From Pseudomonadota bacterium (GTDB taxonomy: Bacteria; Pseudomonadota; Gammaproteobacteria; SZUA-229), in the NCBI GenBank assembly GCA_030673345.1, contig DAOVJH010000111.1:1-5680 (forward strand): a stretch of 5,680 nucleotides of DNA, read 5' to 3'. Below the pieces are notes generated by a model that made no database searches, was not told where the DNA came from, and was given only the letters and a program-made list of their open reading frames with translations. Position numbers and translations under genes: made by a program. The stretch's first letter is position 1; every line of letters begins with the position of its first letter. Of the stretch, positions 1-5,680 are shown in pieces.

Positions 1-146
1 GCAATCTTAGAGCGTGCCCCCCGGCTGCCTCGCGACATCAGTGATACGCGGCCATGGTCTTTTGTCAGCACTTCGAGGATACTGCTGGTTTCACGATAGG
101 CGCGCTTATGCAGTATATAGGCTATCTGTGTATTGACGATGTTCAT
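1..146 (-). CDS. recO: RecO, DNA repair protein, N-terminal fragment (3' end outside window)
   Basis: RecO works in the RecFOR pathway: it binds single-stranded DNA and SSB and helps load RecA onto gaps. Only the first 48 codons are visible, running off the window at position 1. The translation starts MNIVNTQIAYILHKRAYRET and continues with SSILEVLTKDHGRVSLMSRG. This fits the RecO N-terminal OB fold: the pattern A-[FY]-[IV]-L-H-x-R-x-[YW]-x-E-[TS]-S is shared with the E. coli protein, and G-R-V-x-L-x-x-[RK]-G follows. The ATG at 146-144 must be the first possible start, because two in-frame TAA codons lie directly before it. No Shine-Dalgarno is visible. It follows era by 55 bases, the standard gammaproteobacterial order (era-recO, usually then pdxJ). 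Identity rests on motif recall plus gene order, and the two agree. Confidence 0.93.
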   Translation of the reverse strand, partial: MNIVNTQIAYILHKRAYRETSSILEVLTKDHGRVSLMSRGSRGARSKI

Positions 147-201
147 TTATTACAGAGAATCGTGACAATGACTGTTTTATCGTTTTTAACTATTCGCTGC
201 T

Positions 202-1098
202 TTATTCGCCATAACCAAGTCCACGCAACGCCCTTTCATCATTAGACCAGCCTTCGCGAACTTTAACCCATAGATTGATATACACTTTTGAATCGACCAT
301 CTTACTGATGTCCTGACGTGCAGCGGTGCCGATACTCTTCAGCCTCGCACCCTTTTTACCGATAATGATGGCTTTTTGGCCGTTACTTTCGACATAGATG
401 GTGGCATGGATACGGACGATATCCTCATCTTCAATATATTTATCGATATCGACGGTAGACGTGTATGGCAGTTCCTGACCGAGCTCGCGGATCAATTTTT
501 CTCGTATGATCTCAGAGGCCAGGAAACGCATGCTTCTGTCAGTAACCTGGTCATCCGGATAAAAATGCTCATTCTCGGGAAGTAGTGTTGCAACTTTCTG
601 CTCAAGCACGTCAACATTCATCCCATTTAACGCAGAGACAGGAATGATTTCTGCAAAATCATACTGTGAAGACAGCTCACTGATCAGAGGCAGTAACTCT
701 TTTTTACTGGGCAATTTGTCCATCTTGTTAACGACCAGTACAACAGGACAGCTGACTGACGCCAGTTTCTCCACTATCGCCTGATCTTCCTCTGTCCACT
801 GTTTTACCTGTACCACGAAAAGGATGACATCGACATCGTTTAATACCGAAGTCGCAGCACGGTTCATATACTTATTTATCGCCGTACCACGACGCTGGTG
901 AATACCCGGCGTATCGACATAAACCGCCTGCACATTGTCAGTGGTCTTTACGCCCAGTATCTGGTGCCGTGTCGTCTGCGGTTTACGCGAAGTGATACTC
1001 AGCTTCATGCCAAGGATACTATTGAGCAAGGTTGACTTGCCCACGTTCGGCCTGCCGACGATGGCTATATAACCGCTGCGTTCTTTCTGCTCTGTCAC
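202..1098 (-). CDS. era: GTPase Era
   Basis: Era is an essential Ras-like GTPase that binds the 3' end of 16S rRNA and assists 30S subunit maturation, partly at the membrane. The product has 298 residues (E. coli Era has 301). The GTPase domain shows G1 GRPNVGKS (15-22), a switch I region with KPQTTRH (39-45), G3 DTPG (62-65), G4 NKMD (124-127) and G5 SAL (155-157). The C-terminal KH RNA-binding domain has its GKKG loop at 247-250, inside GQKAIIIGKKGARLKSIG. The start codon is GTG, not ATG. It overlaps the rnc stop in the four bases GTGA (1098-1095), so translation is probably coupled to rnc. No strong ribosome binding site is present, which fits coupling. All nucleotide and RNA-binding motifs are intact. 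Confidence 0.98.
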   Translation of the reverse strand: MTEQKERSGYIAIVGRPNVGKSTLLNSILGMKLSITSRKPQTTRHQILGVKTTDNVQAVYVDTPGIHQRRGTAINKYMNRAATSVLNDVDVILFVVQVKQWTEEDQAIVEKLASVSCPVVLVVNKMDKLPSKKELLPLISELSSQYDFAEIIPVSALNGMNVDVLEQKVATLLPENEHFYPDDQVTDRSMRFLASEIIREKLIRELGQELPYTSTVDIDKYIEDEDIVRIHATIYVESNGQKAIIIGKKGARLKSIGTAARQDISKMVDSKVYINLWVKVREGWSNDERALRGLGYGE

Positions 1099-1814
1099 TT
1101 TGATATATTCCCGAAACTGTCTTTGACCTTAAGGATAGCTTTGCTGGCTGCAATCTGTTCAGCTTTACGGCGGCTTTTACCTTCACCTGTTACTGCAATG
1201 TTCATTTTTTCGATACTGCATTTCACGTGAAAGACCTGTGCATGCGCCTGCCCTTTAATGTTTGTTACCTGGTAATCAGGCAGAGAAAAATGGCGTGACT
1301 GCAATAATTCCTGTAGCTGAGTCTTGGGGTCTTTAAGGCTCTGCAGATCCATCGAAGAAGAGAGCCTGCTGGCATACAATCGAATGATCAGCTCACGGCA
1401 TGGCTCAAAACCGCTGTCACAATAGACTGCACCAAAGATGCTTTCTACTGCATCAGCCAGGATTGAAGGCCGGCGAAAACCACCACTCTTGAGCTCGCCT
1501 GAGCCTAGCAGAATCACATCACCCAGTTTCAGATGACCGGCAATTTCAGCCAGCGAATCTTTATTGACAAGGTTAGCGCGCAATCGGCTTAAGTCGCCTT
1601 CCTGTACATCCGGGTATGACTTGAACAATTCGTGCGCGATCACAAAATTGAGTATGCCATCCCCTAAAAACTCAAGGCGCTCATTGTTCCTGGAAGAATA
1701 GCTGCGGTGGGTCAACGCCTCTTCTAACAGAGAGATATCGACAAAAGAATACTCGAGCTTTTTTAATAACGTTTCTATGGCTTTTGATCGCACCATAGCA
1801 TTACTCAAGGTCAT
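1095..1814 (-). CDS. rnc: Ribonuclease III
   Basis: RNase III cuts double-stranded RNA: rRNA precursors, some mRNAs and antisense duplexes. The product has 239 residues as drawn, against 226 in E. coli. The catalytic domain carries the signature NERLEFLGD (44-52) with metal-binding E45, E48 and D52, followed by D121 and E124 in LADAVES. A double-stranded RNA-binding domain covers about 162-231, from DPKTQLQELLQ to KSRRKAEQIAA. The start is uncertain. The ATG at 1814-1812 has no Shine-Dalgarno; a second ATG, codon 7 at 1796-1794, would give 233 residues and align better with the E. coli N-terminus, with TTGAG seven bases before it. A hairpin covers the first ATG. The gene lies 15 bases after the DUF4845 gene and overlaps era by four bases. 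Function is certain; the start is not. Confidence 0.97.
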   Translation of the reverse strand: MTLSNAMVRSKAIETLLKKLEYSFVDISLLEEALTHRSYSSRNNERLEFLGDGILNFVIAHELFKSYPDVQEGDLSRLRANLVNKDSLAEIAGHLKLGDVILLGSGELKSGGFRRPSILADAVESIFGAVYCDSGFEPCRELIIRLYASRLSSSMDLQSLKDPKTQLQELLQSRHFSLPDYQVTNIKGQAHAQVFHVKCSIEKMNIAVTGEGKSRRKAEQIAASKAILKVKDSFGNISK

Positions 1815-1834
1815 CGCTCACGGTGAACGCTAAC
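1810..1834 (-). promoter_or_regulatory. Putative RNA hairpin over the rnc start codon
   Basis: In the minus-strand transcript the segment GUUAGCG-UUCA-CCG-UGAG-CGAUGAC can fold on itself. Six pairs (CGUUCA with UGAGCG, one G-U) close a three-base CCG loop. One G-A mismatch follows, and then four more pairs (GUUA with UGAC, one wobble). The left arm holds the stop codon of the DUF4845 gene and the right arm holds the first rnc ATG. This is read directly from the sequence. A regulatory role is inferred from the known self-control of E. coli RNase III, which cuts a hairpin in its own leader. The stem is short and could be chance. Confidence 0.35.
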
Positions 1835-2222
1835 GACTCTGCTGTACTCGAGCTTCATGTTTAAAACTAACGATAAATTCGAGGTTTCCGATCAATTTGC
1901 CACGTGGTTCATATTCGATCAACACGATGAGCTCAGAGCGACCCTTTTTTACTTTGATGTGTTCAGGTTTTACATTGTACACGCTGTTTACGCTTAATCG
2001 CTGTTCAACTATCCTTTTGAGCTCCAGAGGATTTGCCTGCTTTGCTTTCATGTCGGTCGGCAGGTTCTTCATGATCGATTTGACTGAGGAATCAGTCATG
2101 TACACAGGGATAACATTCAGTGCGATCACGCCCTGAAACAATATGAAGACGAGGATAATAATCGTACTGAGAAAAGTTAAGCCGCGCTGTTTTGATAAAG
2201 GGTTTGTCATAGATTTTTTCAT
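1830..2222 (-). CDS. DUF4845 family small membrane protein
   Basis: This 130-residue protein is of unknown function. I assign it to the DUF4845 family by its place between lepB and rnc, where that family is usual in non-enteric Gammaproteobacteria, and by its form. A basic N-terminus ends in KQRG (11-14). One hydrophobic segment follows at about 17-37, then a soluble domain of about 90 residues that should lie in the periplasm. The junction QRG-LTFLSTIIILVF looks like a type IV prepilin leader (G-[FLM]-T-L-x-E), but position +5 is Ser19 instead of Glu. The motif VIPVY (37-41) follows the membrane segment. The start at 2222 is supported by AAGAGGT nine bases upstream; the later ATG at codon 5 has none. 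The gene lies 28 bases after lepB and 15 before rnc, so it is co-transcribed with them. Confidence 0.85.
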   Translation of the reverse strand: MKKSMTNPLSKQRGLTFLSTIIILVFILFQGVIALNVIPVYMTDSSVKSIMKNLPTDMKAKQANPLELKRIVEQRLSVNSVYNVKPEHIKVKKGRSELIVLIEYEPRGKLIGNLEFIVSFKHEARVQQSR

Positions 2223-2231
2223 TATGTGATT

Positions 2232-2238
2232 ACCTCTT
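2232..2238 (-). promoter_or_regulatory. Ribosome binding site of the DUF4845 gene
   Basis: The minus strand reads AAGAGGT nine bases before the ATG at 2222-2220, within the 28-base gap after lepB. It is the only strong Shine-Dalgarno sequence among the starts visible in this window, and it decides the start in favour of codon 1 over the ATG at codon 5. Confidence 0.75.
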
Positions 2239-2250
2239 ATTATATAGAGT

Positions 2251-3051
2251 TTACTTTATCATGTTGCCGATGCGATCAAGATGCCATTCGTCACTATAGT
2301 GCATCCATATCATAAACGCTTTGCCTAAGAGGTTACTCTCGGGTACTGGCCCCCATACACGGCTGTCATTACTATTGTCACGATTATCGCCCATCACAAA
2401 GTACATGCCTTCGGGCACGATATACTCACCCTGTAGATTATTGGGTCTTGCCGGCAATAGCAGCATAGCGTGTTCAACATCTTTCAATTTTTCGATATAT
2501 TCATTTGCAAACGTCTGTCCAGGACCTTTGTACTGACCGATAAAATCTCTTTCGACCGGTTTTCCATTTACATATAACACCTTGTTATAGTATGCAATGT
2601 GGTCGCCTGGCAAGCCGATGACGCGTTTGATGTAGTCAAGGTTAGGGTCACGTGGGTAGCGAAACACGACGATATCACCGCGCTCAGGCTGACTCAGATC
2701 GATGATCTTCTTATTGATGACCGGCAGCTTGACACCGTAGGCAAACTTGTTAACCAGGATAAAATCACCGATATACAGTGACGGCAGCATCGAACCCGAA
2801 GGAATCCGAAACGGCTCAACGATAAATCCACGCAGTAAAAAGACGATTAGCAACACGGGGAAAAATGACTTCGAGTACTCAACTAATACAGGCTCTTTGC
2901 TCTTACTGCTAACTTCCACGCCCTGATGAATCTCTGTCGAATTATGTACCACCTGGTTACGCTTTGGTTCAAAAAACCACTTATCGATCAGCCAGACAAA
3001 CCCGGTGAAGACTACTGCAATAAATAAATAAAAAGAAAAATCGAGTATCAT
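2251..3051 (-). CDS. lepB: Signal peptidase I
   Basis: LepB is the inner-membrane serine protease that cuts signal peptides from exported preproteins on the periplasmic side. The product has 266 residues, shorter than the 324 of E. coli but usual for other Gammaproteobacteria. Two membrane segments are visible at about 5-27 and 62-80, with a charged linker between them. Box B is IPSGSMLPSL (83-92), with Ser87 as nucleophile. The general base is Lys142 in DYIKRVIGLPGD (139-150), and box E is GDNRDNSNDSR (221-231). The Ser/Lys dyad and all conserved boxes are intact. The ATG at 3051-3049 puts the first membrane segment right at the N-terminus, as expected; no Shine-Dalgarno is seen before it. 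It lies 78 bases after lepA, the widest gap between co-directional genes after the rseC break. Confidence 0.98.
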   Translation of the reverse strand: MILDFSFYLFIAVVFTGFVWLIDKWFFEPKRNQVVHNSTEIHQGVEVSSKSKEPVLVEYSKSFFPVLLIVFLLRGFIVEPFRIPSGSMLPSLYIGDFILVNKFAYGVKLPVINKKIIDLSQPERGDIVVFRYPRDPNLDYIKRVIGLPGDHIAYYNKVLYVNGKPVERDFIGQYKGPGQTFANEYIEKLKDVEHAMLLLPARPNNLQGEYIVPEGMYFVMGDNRDNSNDSRVWGPVPESNLLGKAFMIWMHYSDEWHLDRIGNMIK

Positions 3052-3072
3052 TATTCGTACACTATAAAATAT

Positions 3073-3099
3073 TATTAGAAGCCAGGCGCAATTCTAGTA
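3073..3099 (-). other. Imperfect inverted repeat in the lepA-lepB gap
   Basis: On the minus strand TACTAGAA and TTCTAATA pair over eight bases with one C-A mismatch, around the 11-base loop TTGCGCCTGGC. It lies inside the 78-base spacer between the lepA stop and the lepB start. No U-tract follows directly, so it is not a standard terminator. It could protect the lepA 3' end or mark a processing site, or be chance. A possible promoter with TTGCGC and TTTATA spaced 17 bases overlaps it, but both hexamers are poor matches. Confidence 0.3.
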
Positions 3100-3129
3100 C
3101 GTTCTGACCAGTTTATAAGTTCTGGGTGA

Positions 3130-4920
3130 TTAACTGTCGACTTTTAACACCGCCAGGAACGCTTCCTGCGGTATCTCTACCTTGCCGAACTGCTTCATGC
3201 GCTTTTTACCCTTTTTCTGTTTCTCCAGCAACTTACGTTTTCGCGACACATCGCCGCCATAACATTTTGCTGTCACGTTCTTACGCAGCGCTTTAACCGT
3301 CGAACGCGCGATAATATTACGCCCTATCGCTGCCTGTATAGCGATATCAAACATCTGGCGCGGGATTAATTCACGCATCTTTTCTACCACTTCACGTCCG
3401 CGCCGGATGCTGGCATCACGATGCGCGATGATCGATAACGCATCGACACGCTCACTGTTGATCAGGATATCCACCTTTACCAGGTCAGCTGCCTGAAAAC
3501 GGTCAAACTCATAATCAAACGAGGCATAACCGCGGCTCACTGATTTCAGGCGATCGAAGAAATCCAGTACCACTTCACTCAGGGGCATCTCATAACTCAA
3601 TGAGACCTGGCTCCCCATGTACTGCATATTTAATTGTACACCACGTTTTTCGATGCACAACGTAATCACATTGCCGACATACTCCTGTGGTACGAGGATA
3701 TTGGTCTTGATGATCGGCTCACGCAGTTCTTCGATAAAATTCACTTCTGGCAGATCTGCCGGATTGTGGATCTCATAGACATCACCTTTCGTATCCAGTA
3801 CCTCATAGACAACCGTCGGTGCCGTGGTGATCAGGTTTAGATCATATTCTCGCTCCAGACGCTCCTGGACGATCTCCATGTGCAACATGCCGAGGAATCC
3901 AATTCGAAAACCCAGGCCTAAGGCTGAAGAGTTTTCTGGCTCGTACTGTAGCGATGCATCATTCAGTGTTAATTTATCGAGCGAATCTCGGAAATCATTG
4001 TAGTCATCTGAACTGACCGGAAACATTCCCGCAAAAACGCGTGGCTGAACTTCCTTAAAACCTTCAAGCGGCTGGCTTGCAGGATTGTCTGTCATGGTGA
4101 TGGTATCGCCTACTTTTGCCGAGTCGATCTCCTTGAGGCTGGCGATGATGAAACCTACCTGACCTGCTGACAAACCCTCACGACTCTCTCGCTTGGGGGT
4201 GAAGACACCCACCTTATCTACCAGGTAACTTCTCTGTGTCGACATCACTGTCATTTTTTTACGCGGATTTATCTCACCCTGTTTTACACGGACTAAAATA
4301 ATGACACCGACGTAAGAATCAAACCATGAATCGATAATCAATGCTTCTAACGGTGCATCCTGCGAGCCTTCTGGCGGCGGGATTTCGGCAACGATCTGTT
4401 CCAGTAACTCGTGGATACCCTCACCGGTTTTTGCACTTACCCGCAGCGCATTGCTAGCGTCGATACCGATGACTTCTTCAATTTCTTCACACACACGTTC
4501 GGGGTCTGCGGCTGGCAGGTCAATCTTGTTTAATACAGGGACAACCTCGAGACCCTGCTCGATCGCGGTATAACAGTTAGCGACACTTTGCGCTTCCACA
4601 CCCTGAGATGCGTCAACGATGAGTAGAGCACCCTCACAGGCCGCCAGTGAACGAGAGACCTCGTATGAAAAATCTACATGCCCCGGGGTATCAATAAAAT
4701 TCAGCTGATAGATTTCACCATCGTCTGCTTTATAATTTAAGGTAACACTCTGCGCCTTAATGGTAATACCGCGCTCACGCTCGATATCCATCGAATCCAG
4801 CACCTGTGCATCCATCTCACGCTCAGACAAACCTTCACAGGCCTGAATCAGGCGATCTGCAAGCGTCGATTTACCGTGGTCGATATGCGCGATAATGGAG
4901 AAGTTTCGAATGTTTTTCAT
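3130..4920 (-). CDS. lepA: Elongation factor 4 (LepA), ribosome-associated GTPase
   Basis: LepA/EF4 is a translational GTPase related to EF-G that acts on the ribosome; back-translocation and a role in 30S biogenesis or initiation have both been proposed. From the ATG at 4920-4918 it has 596 residues (E. coli 599). G1 is AHIDHGKST (11-19), the switch I motif RGITIK is at 50-55, G3 DTPGH is at 77-81 with catalytic His81, G4 NKID is at 131-134 and SAK at 162-164. The LepA-specific C-terminal domain ends with [20 protein letters not shown] and a [20 protein letters not shown] tail. The frame is open one codon further (TTG at 4923-4921), but the ATG matches the usual start [19 protein letters not shown]. 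No Shine-Dalgarno is seen; the leader is A/T-rich. It follows the glutaredoxin-like gene by 35 bases. Confidence 0.98.
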   Translation of the reverse strand: MKNIRNFSIIAHIDHGKSTLADRLIQACEGLSEREMDAQVLDSMDIERERGITIKAQSVTLNYKADDGEIYQLNFIDTPGHVDFSYEVSRSLAACEGALLIVDASQGVEAQSVANCYTAIEQGLEVVPVLNKIDLPAADPERVCEEIEEVIGIDASNALRVSAKTGEGIHELLEQIVAEIPPPEGSQDAPLEALIIDSWFDSYVGVIILVRVKQGEINPRKKMTVMSTQRSYLVDKVGVFTPKRESREGLSAGQVGFIIASLKEIDSAKVGDTITMTDNPASQPLEGFKEVQPRVFAGMFPVSSDDYNDFRDSLDKLTLNDASLQYEPENSSALGLGFRIGFLGMLHMEIVQERLEREYDLNLITTAPTVVYEVLDTKGDVYEIHNPADLPEVNFIEELREPIIKTNILVPQEYVGNVITLCIEKRGVQLNMQYMGSQVSLSYEMPLSEVVLDFFDRLKSVSRGYASFDYEFDRFQAADLVKVDILINSERVDALSIIAHRDASIRRGREVVEKMRELIPRQMFDIAIQAAIGRNIIARSTVKALRKNVTAKCYGGDVSRKRKLLEKQKKGKKRMKQFGKVEIPQEAFLAVLKVDS

Positions 4921-4955
4921 CAAAATATTAAGAGAAGTACGAGTATCTTTAAGTT

Positions 4956-5195
4956 TTATTCAGTAATGGCTTTGAGTAAAATTTCAGTATCGAGAAAATA
5001 GTGGCATAAAATTTCGTTGTTTAAGGTCAATACCGGGACCTTGTCTCCATACAACTTTTGTAATACCGCTTCATTATCGATGTATATACGATTTACTGTA
5101 ATACTATATTTCTCGATAAACGGTCTTAGTTCATCTTCCATGGCTTCGCAGAGCGGACAATTGCTGCGTGAATAAATCATGAATTTCAATGACAT
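4956..5195 (-). CDS. Glutaredoxin-like thioredoxin-fold protein (DUF836 type)
   Basis: A 79-residue single-domain thioredoxin-fold protein, probably cytoplasmic. The N-terminal strand [19 protein letters not shown] holds the redox motif C13-P-L-C16. The cis-proline is Pro54 in GDKVPVLTL, the usual second landmark of the fold. Length and motif fit the glutaredoxin-like DUF836 family, whose substrates are mostly unknown; a thiol-disulfide role is inferred from the CPLC pair. I see no signal peptide. The ATG at 5195-5193 gives the full first strand; CAGG precedes it but sits too close for a good ribosome binding site. It is the first gene after the terminator behind rseC and leads into lepA. It is not part of the E. 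coli arrangement, where rseC is followed closely by lepA. Confidence 0.87.
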   Translation of the reverse strand: MSLKFMIYSRSNCPLCEAMEDELRPFIEKYSITVNRIYIDNEAVLQKLYGDKVPVLTLNNEILCHYFLDTEILLKAITE

Positions 5196-5225
5196 ACCTG
5201 ATAAATATTTTTATGTAAGTTTACA

Positions 5226-5257
5226 GTTATAGCGGTATATCATAACGATACGGGCAA
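5226..5257 (-). promoter_or_regulatory. Weak candidate sigma-70 promoter before the glutaredoxin-like gene
   Basis: The minus strand has TATAAC at 5231-5226, five of six matches to the -10 consensus, about 30 bases before the start codon at 5195. The best -35 candidate is TTGCCC at 5257-5252, but the spacing is 20 bases, longer than normal. A promoter is expected here because a terminator lies directly upstream, but the sequence does not prove it. Confidence 0.3.
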
Positions 5258-5278
5258 AAAAAAACCGGCAAAACCGGC
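5256..5278 (-). terminator. Rho-independent terminator after rseC
   Basis: On the minus strand CCGG (5277-5274) pairs with CCGG (5268-5265) around a TTTTG loop. A G-U pair can extend the stem by one, and nine T residues follow (5264-5256). The hairpin is GC-only but short, so termination may be partial. It lies 40 bases past the rseC stop and about 60 before the next gene. On the plus strand the A-run precedes the hairpin, so it would act only for minus-strand transcripts. Confidence 0.65.
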
Positions 5279-5317
5279 ATCTCACGCGAACCTTCTCTCT
5301 GCTAACAATAATCTAGC

Positions 5318-5680
5318 TCATAGTTTACCATGTCCGATGATTTTTCTCAGTACTACCGGTGTAAACCTTTGCGTGCTGGCCTGGCGTTGAAAATACCATT
5401 TAGACATGAGTGAACCAAAGACCAGCCCCATGATGCCTGATGCTGCGATGGCAAGGTCACGGTATCCGATAGACGCATCGAAAAGATGATCCGCTGCTAG
5501 CGCAAAAAACAGCATGCCGAGAATAGGGATGATATATATCACCAGTGAACCTTTGAGCAACGCATCTTCAGAGATACCGACGACAACCGTATCACCCACT
5601 TCGACATCAATATTTTTTTCTGCCTGAAAACGGCTGAATTTTCGCCCGACGACTTTTGATAAAACCGAGGTACCACAGCC
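5318..5680 (-). CDS. rseC: RseC/MucC family inner-membrane protein, C-terminal 120 codons (5' end outside window)
   Basis: RseC family proteins sit in the inner membrane. In E. coli RseC is a positive modulator of sigma-E activity and contributes to the system that reduces SoxR. The frame stays open to the window edge, so the gene begins beyond 5680; a GTG at 5599 is an internal valine and not a real start. The visible part begins GCGTSVLSKVVGRKF, which fits the end of the N-terminal cysteine cluster (CxxC...GCG in E. coli). VEVGDTVVVGISEDALL follows, the counterpart of PGQKVELGIAEGSLL in E. coli. Two membrane segments lie at about residues 44-63 and 76-92 of the fragment, followed by a basic tail. 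The terminator behind it suggests it closes the rpoE-rseABC operon, whose other genes would lie outside the window. Confidence 0.92.
   Translation of the reverse strand, partial: GCGTSVLSKVVGRKFSRFQAEKNIDVEVGDTVVVGISEDALLKGSLVIYIIPILGMLFFALAADHLFDASIGYRDLAIAASGIMGLVFGSLMSKWYFQRQASTQRFTPVVLRKIIGHGKL

Noticed and set aside
147..201. Promoter for recO in the era-recO gap (TTGTCA present)
   Set aside because: No acceptable -10 hexamer lies at 16-18 bases from it, and the gap is small enough for plain co-transcription.
54..4000. Short plus-strand reading frames of 60 to 79 codons at 54-245, 376-585, 1897-2136, 2321-2536, 2599-2781 and 3634-3840
   Set aside because: Each lies opposite a gene with intact family motifs (era/recO, the DUF4845 gene, lepB, lepA), and none shows a recognisable domain or a plausible leader.
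4921..4923. TTG one codon before the lepA ATG as the start
   Set aside because: The ATG at 4920 gives the conserved N-terminus [19 protein letters not shown] and no Shine-Dalgarno favours the TTG.
5597..5599. GTG as the start of a 93-residue protein
   Set aside because: The frame continues upstream without a stop to the window edge and the extra residues match the RseC cysteine-cluster region, so this is an internal codon.
1..5680. A hidden defence, mobile or other novel system
   Set aside because: All coding space is taken by conserved core genes in a known order; I saw no direct-repeat array, transposase, integrase, attachment site or RNA gene.

Overview
This window is a stretch of gammaproteobacterial core chromosome. 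Every gene lies on the minus strand, so transcription runs from high to low coordinates: rseC (5' end missing) - glutaredoxin-like gene - lepA - lepB - DUF4845 gene - rnc - era - recO (3' end missing). The order rseC / lepA-lepB / rnc-era-recO matches the segment downstream of rpoE-rseAB in Escherichia coli. The DUF4845 gene between lepB and rnc is typical of Gammaproteobacteria outside the enterics. Moderate base composition and these protein sequences suggest a non-enteric gammaproteobacterium; I cannot place it more finely.

Layout. Positions 5318-5680 hold the C-terminal 120 codons of an RseC/MucC inner-membrane protein, the tail of the sigma-E (rpoE-rse) operon. The 122-base gap 5196-5317 carries a short U-tract hairpin terminator and a weak candidate promoter, so the downstream genes are probably at least partly a separate unit. 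That unit starts with a 79-residue CPLC glutaredoxin-like protein (4956-5195). It continues with elongation factor 4 (lepA, 3130-4920), signal peptidase I (lepB, 2251-3051), a small pilin-like membrane protein (1830-2222), RNase III (rnc, 1095-1814), the GTPase Era (202-1098) and the first 48 codons of RecO (1-146). Spacing is tight: 35, 78, 28, 15, -4 and 55 bases. Two gene ends fall outside the window, and the recO fragment is easily missed because it is cut at position 1.

The genes form a housekeeping group for translation, membrane protein export and RNA/ribosome maturation. LepA acts on the ribosome. LepB removes signal peptides at the inner membrane. RNase III cuts rRNA precursors, and Era helps 30S assembly at the 3' end of 16S rRNA. 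RecO serves recombinational repair. RseC links the block to envelope stress and redox control.

I see no insertion sequence, prophage, CRISPR array, tRNA, rRNA or toxin-antitoxin module, and no clear undescribed system. The points worth a second look are local: a hairpin over the rnc start, a pilin-like leader on the DUF4845 protein, the glutaredoxin-like gene placed directly after rseC with no mucD-type protease gene, and a general lack of Shine-Dalgarno sequences.
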